This document shows, piece after piece, positions 21,011 to 33,000 of a stretch of DNA of 64,000 nucleotides; positions within the stretch are counted from its first letter, which is position 1, and each line of letters starts with the position of its first letter. A model generated the notes under the pieces. It made no database searches and was not told the DNA's origin. It was given only the letters and a program-made list of their open reading frames with translations. The translations under genes were made by a program, and so were the position numbers. Source of the DNA: Raphanus sativus (taxonomy: Eukaryota; Streptophyta; Magnoliopsida; Brassicales; Brassicaceae); the NCBI RefSeq assembly GCF_000801105.2, contig NC_079515.1:12772001-12836000 (forward strand), written 5' to 3'.

Positions 21011-21373
21011 AGTGAAACTTTTATATGTTTGAACTAATGTTTGATTTTTTTGTGAATTTGACTAACTTTTCTTGTTAAGTTTTTTTTCTTAGTTGTAGTA
21101 AATTTGATTATTTTTGTGCTATTGTGTTTTGCTATTGAATTTGAATCAATAACTTCAATAATGTCAAGTACTTTTGGCAAGATAATATTGTAGAGATGAA
21201 CATATTTATCAAAAGAATTCATTAATATCTTTTCAATTTACAAAATACTTCACAACTAAAAGAGTAAACATACAAATAAAAAAACATACCATAAACAAAA
21301 CTATTATAGATCATTCATTGGGATCTATATGATTCATTTAGTTTGTTTACAAGAGACGGTTTCAGTTACTGTC

Positions 21374-22370
21374 ATTTTTGTACAAGTGTAAATGTGTGCT
21401 GGTATATTTAAATTGTGAGCTGATGTTTCTTGGGAAGTTTGTGCTACAGAGAGAAGATGAGTTTTCGTCACTGGTGGAAAGAGTATGCAGATTGCAGCCA
21501 AGGCCCTAGACCACAAGTTGTTCCCAAAAAGAAATCGAATAAGCATTTAACTGAAACTCCTTTAGAAGCTTATGTGTCTTCTACTCTATCTGAAGTTGAA
21601 GAGGAGAGAGTTAGTGTGCCTGTTAGGCGTAGGCTATATGAGGTACCATCGTTCTTTGCAGTGTTGTAGAATTTTCATTTAAATAATAACATGTTAAACC
21701 TTTAGAGTCCTTATATCTAGCTTATGTTTCTGACCAAGGAACCATAATACTGTTGGTGGACTTGGTGAGGAGGCGTTGTTTACTGGAATGGAGATAATTG
21801 GCCTGTGCTGAGAGTCCAGAATCTGTTACCGATCACTTGAAACTTCCATATCATAACAAGGTTTGATATCTTTTACTGGAGTATGTATCGATTTTAACTA
21901 TTAAGATTTTTTTTCTCTCTTTATCCGGAAGGATGATACTTTGTGGTTTGGTTATGCCAGCTCTCCTAAACCAACGCCAGTTCTCAAAAATATTCTGGAA
22001 TTAAGTCTCACATTTATTTTCTATCTAAGGTCTATGATTTGAATCATATTTCTTGTGCTTCTATTCAAGAGGACTAGGCCAAGAACTGAAGAGATCGTAG
22101 AGCTCAAATCAAGGGTTTGCAGAGGTGTCAAATTGTAAATTAAGATGTTATCTTTTCTTTTGTTTTTGTATATCATTTTGGTCTATGATTTTTAAATCCA
22201 TGTACAGAAATTCAACATAATTTGAACGCCTTCCTCTCATTAGTACGATTTTAACAGTATTCGATTATTATCACATGCAAAAAAACCTTGAGGCTTATAC
22301 ATATGTTCTCTAGAATCAGTAAAAACAACTTTTATATGATTATGATCAAAACATGACAGTTTCTGTTCAA
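21374..22370. repeat. 1-kb duplicated block, copy A
   Basis: Near-identical to 22550-23547; only about two differences were seen by eye. It carries a 79-codon open frame (21430-21669) and gene-like pieces with splice-like borders (GTGCTACAG before 21451). I do not recognise the product. Stops and broken continuation downstream suggest a captured, non-functional gene fragment. Confidence 0.9.
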
Positions 22371-22375
22371 CTTTT

Positions 22376-22554
22376 ATATGGAATAAGTTTATACACTAAA
22401 TATCGTATTACTATATTATTATTTTGGAAAAAATATGTAGTCCAATCATGCATTGCAGGCAAACGAAAAAATATTTACTATAGGAGATTTTTTGGATGAA
22501 TTTAACTAAATTATAAATAAATATTTATGACACTTTAGTTCATTTTAGTATTTT
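22376..22554. repeat. 179-bp filler between duplicated blocks, copied from 15.1 kb
   Basis: Matches 15090-15268 with about two changes. Its right end shares ATTTT with the start of copy B, a microhomology junction. Confidence 0.88.
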
Positions 22555-23547
22555 TGTACAAGTGTAAATGTGTGCTGGTATATTTAAATTGTGAGCTGAT
22601 GTTTCTTGGGAAGTTTGTGCTACAGAGAGAAGATGAGTTTTCGTCACTGGTGGAAAGAGTATGCAGATTGCAGCCAAGGCCCTAGACCACAAGTTGTTCC
22701 CAAAAAGAAATCGAATAAGCATTTAACTGAAACTCCTTTAGAAGCTTATGTGTCTTCTACTCTATCTGAAGTTGAAGAGGAGAGAGTTAGTGTGCCTGTT
22801 AGGCGTAGGCTATATGAGGTACCATCGTTCTTTGCAGTGTTGTAGAATTTTCATTTAAATAATAACATGTTAAACCTTTAGAGTCCTTATATCTAGCTTA
22901 TGTTTCTGACCAAGGAACCATAATACTGTTGGTGGACTTGGTGAGGAGGCGTTGTTTACTGGAATGGAGATAATTGGCCTGTGCTGAGAGTCCAGAATCT
23001 GTTACCGATCACTTGAAACTTCCATATCATAACAAGGTTTGATATCTTTTACTGGAGTATGTATCGATTTTAACTATTAAGATTTTTTTTCTCTCTTTAT
23101 CCGGAAGGATGATACTTTGTGGTTTGGTTATGCCAGCTCTCCTAAACCAACGCCAGTTCTCAAAAATATTCTGGAATTAAGTCTCACATTTATTTTCTAT
23201 CTAAGGTCTATGATTTGAATCATATTTCTTGTGCTTCTATTCAAGAGGACTAGGCCAAGAACTGAAGAGATCGTAGAGCTCAAATCAAGGGTTTGCAGAG
23301 GTGTCAAATTGTAAATTAAGATGTTATCTTTTCTTTTGTTTTTGTATATCATTTTGGTCTATGATTTTTAAATCCATGTACAGAAATTCAACTTAATTTG
23401 AACGCCTTCCTCTCATTAGTACGATTTTAACAGTATTCGATTATTATCACATGCAAAAAAAACCTTGAGGCTTATACATATGTTCTCTAGAATCAGTAAA
23501 AACAACTTTTATATGATTATGATCAAAACATGACAGTTTCTGTTCAA
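22550..23547. repeat. 1-kb duplicated block, copy B
   Basis: Second copy of 21374-22370, offset 1176-1177 bases, with one extra A in an A-run. Its open frame at 22606-22845 is identical to the copy A frame at 21430-21669. Confidence 0.9.
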
Positions 23548-23933
23548 TTTCTTTTAGGGTTTTATTGGCAGAGCATTAGCATAAGCATTATACTCGTTAT
23601 TATCCAATCAACATTTATTAGAAAAATATTTAGAATAGCATTTACAAGATTCCAATGCTCTCTAAATGCTCTTTGTTCAATGTTCTTATATGAAGCTTTT
23701 GGTAGAGCATTTACATTTAAAATATATAAAAAATTAAAAATAATTATATAAAATTAATTTATTTTTATTCAATAATATAAAAATTATGTTTATAATAACT
23801 GGGAGTAAACAGCTGATTGATTGATGATTTGGTACATTTTAAATTTTCCAAAAGGGAATTAGTTAGCTATGCAGCCATTACAATATTCTAGTTTTGTTAT
23901 ATAGATTCAAATAGCGTTTGATACTACCTTACC
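23548..23933. other. AT-rich spacer
   Basis: No gene. Contains repeated AGCATT/TGCTCT motifs near 23571-23710 but no clear element ends. Confidence 0.4.
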
Positions 23934-24186
23934 TCAATATCCAGAGCCGGTCCTAAGAATTATATGGCTAAAAGCAAAAACAAAAAAAAAGCTGCTTTTC
24001 TATAACAAAATATTGTTTAGGCAAAAATCGAACCCAGATCCATTCTACTAAACTCCTTACATACAATATTATACCACTGGACTAAGGCATTTATTTAGGA
24101 AAATGTGGCCGAAATTTAATTATAAATTTGTCGGCCGGAAGCAGCTGCTTCCTATGCTTCTACCAAGGGCCGGCACTGTCAATATC
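23934..24186 (-). mobile_element. 237-bp hAT-type MITE with tRNA-like boxes
   Basis: Element 23942-24178 between perfect 8-bp duplications TCAATATC (23934-23941, 24179-24186). Ends CAGAGCCGGTCCT and AGGGCCGGCACTG are inverted repeats. On the minus strand TAGTCCAGTGGTATA and TGGGTTCGATTTT resemble pol III A and B boxes, so it may have formed around a SINE or tRNA relic. Confidence 0.85.
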
Positions 24187-24204
24187 AGTAAACATATCAG
24201 AGTC

Positions 24205-24237
24205 GACAATACGTCTTTTTTTGGACAATACGTCTTT
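24205..24237 (-). repeat. 14-bp direct repeat around TTTTG
   Basis: GACAATACGTCTTT at 24205-24218 and 24224-24237. It may be another minimal poly(T) insertion or a simple tandem duplication. Confidence 0.45.
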
Positions 24238-24582
24238 CTTCACTTATCCTCGGGATATACATAGTTTTTGTAAAAAAAAACTCACAACTTTAAAAAAAAA
24301 ATGCTCATGCATAGCTTGATATTGATATATTGTTTGCATGGTCGGTTAATATTTTTTATTTTTAATTCGTTTGTTTATCAAAGAAATGTACTAGCACTAT
24401 ATTTTCGTTCATTACATGTTATTCGATTAGAGAAATATTTCCTCTTTTGGTTTTATGGCTATTCCTCTCTCAAATCTTTACATATTCATGCAAACAATAT
24501 CTTTCTAGACTTTGAAACATCTCACATATATAATCCAAATAAATTATCCCCAAAAAAAAATCTTAAAACTCAGTGACCTGAT

Positions 24583-25450
24583 TTTATACTAATAAAAAAT
24601 TAAAAGCAATTAGCATCCAAAGTTTTCCACATATAATTACAAATAACCAATTAGATAGGTTTAGTCAGCATTGTAATTGCATTTTAAAACATTAGAGCTT
24701 CCATATCTTTCAAAACAAAATGAAAACTGCCATTAAATATAAAAGATGTAAGAATTGTTTTAAAATCTAATCTATTAAAACTGAAGTACAAATAAGATTT
24801 AACCCTGAGTTTTCCTCAATAATTACAACCTTATGCCACTGATCAAACCAAAATAATTTAATCTAATTTTGCTAACCAATTACTTCGCTAGACCATCCTA
24901 ATTAAATTAACACAATTAACATTTATGAGATTTCCAAAACAATTTATTTCATTTAATTTACGGTTTTGTAGTAAATTCTCTGAATATACCATATATACTG
25001 ACAATAAAATATTTTGGTAACTTTATATCACGTTAGCCTCTCAAGATCACATCGAGAATCACACATATACTAGCTTTAATATTGTTTTCCTAAAATCATG
25101 TGATATATATCCTTCACATATCTTAACTACAATCTAATATTTAATTTGGTTATAAAAAATAAAGGTTTACGGGATGAAAAACCCTACTATCTTATCATGT
25201 TTCTATAAATAATTATTTAGCTTGATTTCTGCACTTCTAAACAGACTCAAAATGTCTTCAAATATGAGTGTCTCATTATTCAAAATAATTATGCAATATG
25301 ACATATTTAATATAGTTACCAAAAATTGCATTAAATTAAACTAACTTTAAACATAATATAATGAAAAAATACACAAATATAAAAATTAAATTTTCAAAAA
25401 TTAAAAATAAAAAGTATACCCGTCCTTTAAAGGGCGGGTCAGAATCTAGT
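24583..25450 (+). mobile_element. Non-autonomous Helitron
   Basis: The 3' end shows the Helitron signature: a GC hairpin ACCCGTCCTTTAAAGGGCGGGT arm pair (25418-25439), then CAGAATCTAGT ending at 25450. The proposed 5' end TTTATACTAATAAAAAATTA at 24583 is one base from the usual TCTATACT start. No Rep/helicase sequence. Confidence 0.7.
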
Positions 25451-25496
25451 AAATCAATTAAAAGAGATGTTCTGTAAGAATTGTTTATGGAAAACG

Positions 25497-27119
25497 TTCA
25501 TATACACAAACAGGTATTTTTTTCTTGGCTGAAAAACTTAATAAATAAAAAATATAAATTATGTTCTACTAAAAGTAGATTGCGTCTTCTATGGAAAATG
25601 GGTTATTAGAAAACAAATTCTAGATTAAACATGTTCATCTACTTTGTTTAGAACGAACAATCTACTTTTTATTAAACTTCTAAATAAGGGGAATGTGAAT
25701 TCTACTATTCGTAAAAATAGTCATTTTCATGTGGAATGCATGTTCTACTTTTATGAAGTATTCTTGAGTTTCGTAAATGTGAAATCTTGAATCTAATCAT
25801 ATGTGTACCTGAGGTAAAAACTACATTCAAGATTTTTGTCATTGTTCTAAAAAGGTAGATGGTGTCTTCTACAGATAAGAAAATCTGTTATTGAGAAAAT
25901 TAAGGAAATTTCAGTTAAGTAAATATTCTACAAATATCCTAAAAATATTTTAACTTCCTAAAACGTGTTTTCATCAACGTGTTTTGTCAAAATATCAAAA
26001 AAATGATTTTTGCATTTTCTTCTTAATCAATATATGATTTCTCCATAGTTTGTCTTGTTTCACAAACTCTTGTTCTATTTATTTAAAAAGTTTAATAAAA
26101 CTAAAAAGTTTACAAACAGTTTAAACTTTTTATAAAAATAAAACTATGTAAAACTTTTTTATAAAGTTTACCTAGCGTTTTTTACTAAAACCCTTTAGTA
26201 AAGTTTTATTTTTATTTTTATAAAGGTTACAAAGCTTATTTTTATTAATTTTTTACTAAAAAAACGTTTTAAAATTTTTTATATTTATTAAAAAGTTTAA
26301 TAAAACTAAAAAGTTTACAAAATTTTTAAACTTTTCATAAAAATAAAACTTTGTAAAATATTTTATACAGTTTATTTAAAGTTTTTATTAAAAACATTTT
26401 GTAAAGTTATTTTTTTTATTTTTATAAAGTTTACAGAGTTTATTTTATTAAATTTTTATTAAAAATGTTTTAAACTTTTTATAAAAATATAAATTTGTAA
26501 AACCTTTTTTTTATAAAGTTTACCTAATGGTTTTTACCAAAACCTTTTAGTAAAGTTTTATTTTTATTTTTATAAAGTTTACAAAGTTTATTTTTATTAA
26601 TTTTTTATCAAAAACGTTTTAAATTTTTTTATTTTATTAAAAAGTTTAATAAAAATAAAAAGTTTACAAACGTTAAAATTTTTTATAAAAATTAAACTTT
26701 GTAAAATATTTTTATAAAGTTTATTTAAAGTTTTTATTAAGACATTTTGTAAAGTTTTATTTTTAGTTTTATAAAGTTTACAGAGTTTATTTTATTAAAT
26801 TTTTATTAGAAACGTTTTAAAATTTTTATAAAAGTAAAACTTTGTAAAACTTTTTTATAAATTTTATTTAATGTTATTTATTATAAAGTTTACAAAGTTT
26901 GTTTTTATTAAAGTTTTATTAAAAACTTTTTAAAAATTTTATTTTTATTTTCCTTTTTTAAAACGTTTTTAATTTTATTAGTTTAATGTGTTTGATTAGA
27001 TTAATCAAGAGTCAGTTTTGAAATTATAAAAACAATTATACTAAAGGGATAACTAAATTATGGTTTTTTATTATATGGACAACTATGCTGAATTTGTGTT
27101 TCATTATGGCAATTTTCCC
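25497..27119. mobile_element. Mutator-like element, copy 1 (left end missing)
   Basis: Similar over most of its length to 34875-36457. It holds TTCTACTTTT/AGTAGA motifs at 25560-25880, then about 900 bases of AAAGTTTAC/AAAACGTTTT repeats, then a right end GGCAATTTTCCC near 27119. The first ~200 bases of the other copy are absent here, so its left end has been lost. No transposase. Confidence 0.65.
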
Positions 27120-27559
27120 AAATATAAATTAGCAGTATAAAATAATAACATGATAAAAGTGACCTAAAAGTTAGATTGATATTGATGCTACCTCTTTACA
27201 AATTTAACATCGCCAATATTTGAAGTTAAGTTTTAGAAATAATAAAACTTCCATATCATTTAAAAATGGATAAACATATCTAAAGAATCAAAAATTTAAA
27301 CTATTTAAAAGGTACTAAATTTATATTTAGAACGATATTATGTAAATCAGCACATATATGTGAAAAAATTATAAGATGAAAAATTATGAATTTTAGTAAG
27401 TTATTTATACCTTTTGATTTTGCTCAATAGACAGTAAGGCTCTAACTGGTAACCATCAAAAGAATGGTAAGAACGGATAGAAAAGGAATAAGTATGAATA
27501 AAATTTAAGGAATGATGAAGAATAATGATTCCTTATCAAAATTAATAAGGAATAAATAT
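27120..27559. other. AT-rich spacer left of the damaged Copia
   Basis: No gene seen. The sequence at the right edge (AATAAATATGCTCT) continues after 34326, confirming it as the Copia insertion target. Confidence 0.5.
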
Positions 27560-27564
27560 GCTCT

Positions 27565-27861
<297 letters not shown>

Positions 27862-27875
27862 CGTTATCAGCACGA
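27862..27875 (+). other. Primer-binding region of the damaged Copia
   Basis: CGTTATCAGCACGA directly follows the LTR. It differs from the TGGTATCAGAGC used by the other two Copia elements here, so a different or modified tRNA primer is implied. Confidence 0.6.
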
Positions 27876-28104
27876 TCCAGCTCCAAGATCAACCATCAAG
27901 AGTTTCTAAGAAAGGAACCAAGGAGAAGAATCGGCAAAGTTAAAGGTAAGATCTCAAGAACCCTAATCTTTACTTGTGGTTCAAGCAATTTGGATTTCAA
28001 ACTTCTCTTCATCTTAAATCCGATTTAAAAGGTTTTGCGATTTGATTTGGTTGATTTTAGTTCTTGTTTTATTTTAAAATCAAAACCTTAAACCATTAAT
28101 AGTT

Positions 28105-28379
28105 TTACATGACTTTAGTTTTGTATGGACAACAAGTGATACCCTTTTAAGGATGGCACGCTATATGTCCAAACAAAACTTAAGGTCAATGTTTAACCTA
28201 ATCCTAAAATCAGATTTGAATTTTAAACCATAATCCTTAAAGTTTAAATCTGATTTTAAGAAACTCTAAACCCTAAAATATAAAGCATGTGATTACATGA
28301 CTTTCGTTTTGTATAGACAACAAGTGATACCCCTTTAAGGATGACACGCTATATGTCCAAACAAAACATAAGTTTAATG
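28105..28379 (+). repeat. Two 87-bp direct repeats in the Copia leader
   Basis: Copies at 28105-28191 and 28293-28379 (offset 188). Each reads GACAACAAGTGATACC, then an AAGGATG segment, then CACGCTATATGTCCAAAC. The TGGACA...TGTCCA ends are inverted, so each may fold. Confidence 0.85.
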
Positions 28380-28393
28380 CTTCCACATTCTTT

Positions 28394-28752
28394 GATCAAT
28401 GATCCACACCTTAGTGTGGCTAGATCTTATTGTTTTTAGGTCAATGATGCATATCACTAGGTATGACTAGACCATGATAAGTAAAGGTCAATGATACGTA
28501 CTTATGAGTACGAGTAGACCATAAACAAAACAATGGTCGATGATGTTCACCATGTGGTGGAACTAGACCATCATCCGCGATGATCCACGGTGATTCACGA
28601 TCCATGTTGATCAGTGATTCCCGATGATCGATGATACGCACCACAGTGCAGCTAGATCACGATCCGCTTTGGTCGATGATGTGTACCGTTCGGTACGACT
28701 AGACCACAAGCCGCATGGGTCGATGAAGCGTACCACGAGGTACGACTAGACC
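28394..28752 (+). repeat. Array of seven co-varying hairpins in the Copia leader
   Basis: Seven units of 33-35 bases start at 28394, 28439, 28486, 28535, 28626, 28671 and 28718, spaced about 45-49 (one degraded unit fits near 28580). Pattern: GGTCRATGA, inner stem, 4-base loop, inner stem, CTAGACC. Inner stems differ but stay paired: CCACAC/GTGTGG, CGTACT/AGTACG, GTACC/GGTAC, CGTACC/GGTACG, GCAC/GTGC. The outer arms also change together: GGTC with GACC in five units, GATC with GATC in two. No open frame crosses the array. It lies about 130 bases before gag. Confidence 0.88.
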
Positions 28753-28878
28753 ATGCACTCGTCCATCTCATTGTTTTCAAGGGATTTATAAATCAAACAA
28801 ATTGATTAAGAGATGGATGAGTTATGAGAAAATAAAAAAGTTTCTAAAAGACCTAAGCAATCTGATTTTTATTTTCAG

Positions 28879-29937
28879 ATGGCCAAAATCACAAACTTGG
28901 ACTTTGCACCTCTAAGTGTGAGGGGTGACAATTATCTCCAATGGGCATTAGACGTTGAGATCTCTCTTGGAGCCAAAGGCCTAGAGCAGTGCATCGTTCC
29001 CCAAAACGAAGCTACTAAGAAAGAGAACTCTCAAACCCTCATGATCATCCGTCATCACATTGAGGAGAGCTTAAAAGCTCAATACCTCACAGTAAGTGAT
29101 CCATACGAGTTATGGAAAGAGCTTAAGATGAGATATGACCACCAGAAGACTTTGATTCTTCCGGGTGCCACCTATGAGTGGACTCATCTCAGGATTCAAG
29201 ACTTCAAGTCTGTGAATGATTACAACTCAGCCTTGTTTAAAATAGTCTCAAAGATGAGGCTATGTGGCGAGATTGTAACTGATAAGCAGTTGTTGGAAAA
29301 GACTTTCCAGACAATGTCCTCAAGCAATATGTTGCTTCAGCAACAATATAGACATAAAGGTTTTCAGACCTATAGTGAGCTCATCTCATGTCCATTGCTT
29401 GCAGAACAGAATAACGAGCTGCTCTTGAAGAATAGTGAGCTTAGACCACCTGGATCTAAGCATGTCCCTGAGGCACATCATGCCTCACATGAGCCTAATG
29501 ATGGTGCTGAAGCCAACCATGTCCGGTATGACCAAAAGGGCCGTAGTTCCTCATATGGAAGAGGACGCGGTCGTGGAGGTCAAGGGCGAGGACGTGGGCG
29601 TGGTGGCTATGGCAAAGGGCGTAACACCTCTTATGACCGTCCAAACCAGTCCAATAATGGGCATGGCAAAAGCAAAGGCAATGGGACATCTTGAAAACCA
29701 TAGAATCCTACAAGCTCACCTTGCCATAGATGCGGAATGATGAATCATTGGGCAAAGAATTGCCGCACAGCCAATCATCTGGTCGACCTCTATCAAGAGA
29801 GTCTCAAGGGCAAGAATCCGGAAGCACACATGGTGTACAAGGATGGTGAGGACGATTTTGATCATGACAAGGACGACCTCATGGATTTTGAGACTTCAGA
29901 AATACTCATTATGCTGAATGATGACCCAGTTGAATAA
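28879..29937 (+). pseudogene. Copia gag and zinc knuckle with in-frame stops
   Basis: The gag core starts MAKITNLDFAPLSVRGDNYL and runs 271 residues (LWKELKMRYDHQKT, LRIQDFKSVNDYNSALFKIV), then an RGRGRGG-rich RNA-binding tail. TGA at 29692 and TAG at 29701 interrupt the frame. The same frame then shows the zinc knuckle CHRCGMMNHWAKNC and an acidic tail to a stop at 29935-29937. About 135 bases of AT-rich non-coding spacer follow before the protease frame. Confidence 0.85.
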
Positions 29938-30072
29938 TGTGATGCATCAAATGATTTGTGTTTGAATGCTTTTGGTGTTTTTAGGCTTTAAGAATTTTTT
30001 TAAGTGCTTTTGCATTCTATGTTTTATTTTAAGAATAAACTATGTTTACTTTCATTTTCAATAATAATATGA

Positions 30073-33000
30073 ATGATTCAGATTATATTTTTATTGTCTA
30101 GAATGAAAGGAAGTATGGACACACTTGTGGTTGACAGTGGATCAAGCCACACGATTTTTAAGGATACGAAATTCTTTGTTGATCTAACATTGAAAGATGC
30201 CAATGTGAACACAATAGCTGGTGTATCACCACTAATAAAAGGCCACGGCCAAGCCTATGTTCTATTACCAAATGAAACACATCTAGAAATAGATGAGGCA
30301 TTGTATTCTCCAAACTCTAAAAGAAACATGTTGAGCTTTAAAGACATTCGCAAGAATGGTCTTCATATTGAAACCGTTGGAGAAGGAGCCAAAGAATTCT
30401 TAAATATTTATGAATTCGTCCAAGACCATAAGAAGGTCTTGGAGACAATATTAGCTATATCCACTGCTCTTTACTGTGCTCAGATCAGTGTGGTCGAAGC
30501 CAATGCTGTGATAAGCAAGGAATTCAAAGAGAATTTCAACTTGTGGCACGACCGGTTAGGGCATCCCGGAACATCTATGATGCGTAGACTTATCCTAAAT
30601 TCTAATGGTCATAACCTTAAAGGTAGACGAGTTGTTCCTAAGATCCATACATGTGTGCCTTGTGCACAAGGAAAACTCATAGTCCAACCATCACCAGTCA
30701 AAGTGACAAAGGAAACCATAGGTTTTCTGGAAAGAATACAAGGTGACATCTGTGGACCAATACACCCACCTAGTGGGACGTTTAGGTACTTCATGGTACT
30801 AGTTGATGCATCCACAAGATGGTCCCATGTGTGTTTATCATCCACACGAAATCTAGCCTTAGCTAGACTACTTGCTCAAATCATCAGATTGAAAGCACAC
30901 TTTCCAGACTTTCCTTTGAAGACTATACGTCTTGATAATGCTAGTGAATTCACTTCCCAAGCCTTTTATGAGTATTGTATGTCCATGGGGGTGGCAGTTG
31001 AACACTCTGTGGCACATGTCCATACACAGAACGGTCTAGCCGAGTCCTTTATCAAAAGGATTCAGATGATTGCTAGACCTTTACTCATGAAAAGTAATCT
31101 TCCAATCACAGCTTGGGGACATGCAGTGTTGCATGCTGCGGAATTAATACGCATCAGACCATCTAGTGAGCATAGATATTCACCATCCCAGTTCCTCATG
31201 GGTCGAGAGCCAGACATCTCCCATCTTAAGACTTTTGGATGTGCTGTTTATTATCCTATAGCTCCACCACAAAGAACAAAGATGGGAGCTCAGAGAAGGA
31301 GTGGAATATATGTTGGATATGATTCTCCTTCAATTATAAAATACCTTCATCCAACCATGGGTGATTTGTTTAAGGCCAAGTATGCAGATTGCCACTTTGT
31401 GGAATCTGAGTATCCAACATTGGGAGGAAATAATAGCAAGCTAGTAAAAGAAATTACATGGAATCATACATCCCAAGCATGGCAGGATCCTCGAACTCAA
31501 GCATGTGATCTTGAAGTTCAAAAGATTATACATCTGCAAGAGCTAGCTAATAAATTGCCAGATTCCTTTGCTGATCCAAATAGAATGACCAAATCATACA
31601 TACCAGCTGCTAATGCACCAATAAGAATTGATGTCCAGAAGGGACAAAACCAAGTTGCTACAGAGTCTATGGCACGTCTGAAACGTGGTAGACCAATTGG
31701 TTCCAAAGATAAGAACCCTCGCATAAATAAGAAAGGTGCAAGACCAACCGTGGTCGAGGGGAAGATGGATCTGGTCGATGTGGTCGATCCGACCGTCCCA
31801 AGGCTCCGGGACGTGGACGAACCAACGTCCGGACATGGTCCGGACGTACCAGCATCCACAGACATGACCATTGGTCCGGCTGCTAAGGTATCTAATGAGA
31901 TTTGGGACGCCAAAACTCAGGATCCTGAACTTTCTGACAATGAAGAGATCTCTATAAATTATATCATGTCTGGAAAACAATGGAACAGAAAACATGTCGA
32001 CATAAGTGATTTATTTGCTTATCATGTAGCACTTGAGATCATTCAAGATGATGAGGATCTAGAACTCACGTCTATTTATGAATGCATGCAAAGAAAAGAT
32101 TGGCTTAAGTGGAAAGAAGCCATAAACGTGGAGTTACTACTAGGCGAAATGGCCCTTCTCCCTAGGTAAAGGAATTGACAATTGACACAGATGCGAGGGG
32201 AGAGACAAGACCTGCGATAGGTCTATCTGATCAGGTTCAGTATCCGATAAAGGGAAGGAAGCAAGTAGTAGTGGATAAGCCATCATTAGAGACCATAAGA
32301 GAAGAGCAAACTCTTTCAAGAAGAGAGGTGTTTTTGGATCAATACTCCTAACACCACATAATCTAAAACCAGTGGGATACAAATGGGTCTTTGTGAGAAA
32401 GAGAAATGAGAATGGTGAAGTCGTGAGGTATAAGGCCCGACTTGTTGCACAAAGATTCTCACAGAGACCAGGAATCGATTATGAGGAGACTTATTCTCCC
32501 GTGGTGGATGCAACAACATTCAGATTCCTTATAAGTCTGGCCATAAGAGAAAATCTTGATTTACGATTAATGGATGTAGTAACCGCATATCTTTATGGAC
32601 CACTGGACAATGACATATACATGAAAGTACCAGAAGGTATTGAAATACCTAAAAATGCTAAAGGTTCTTGAGAACAACATTGCATTAAGCTAAACAAAGC
32701 TTTGTATGGATTGAAACAATCTGGTCGAATGTGGTACAACAGATTGAGTGAGTACTTGCTGAAAGAAGGCTACAAGAATGATCAAGTAAGCCCATGTATA
32801 TTCATTAAGAAATCCGGCCAAGGCTATGTGATCATAGCCCTGGCCAAAGAGATTTGCCAAACAGTTGAGTATCTCAAGAAAGAATTTGAGATGAAAGATT
32901 TGGGAAAGACTAAGTTTTGTCTGGGACTACAGATTGAACATCTTAAGGATGGAATCCTTGTGCACCAAAAGACCTATACAGAAAAGGTTCTTAAAAGGTT

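Noticed and set aside
24005..24100. Possible tRNA gene on the minus strand
   Set aside because: A and B box matches are present, but no cloverleaf with paired acceptor arms is visible; it lies inside a hAT MITE.
29938..30072. Intron between Copia gag and protease frames
   Set aside because: GT and AG-like ends can be picked, but no pair restores a continuous frame, so it is described only as an AT-rich spacer.
31518..31995. Long minus-strand open frames opposite the damaged Copia
   Set aside because: Shadows of the integrase-RT linker coding strand; no domain.
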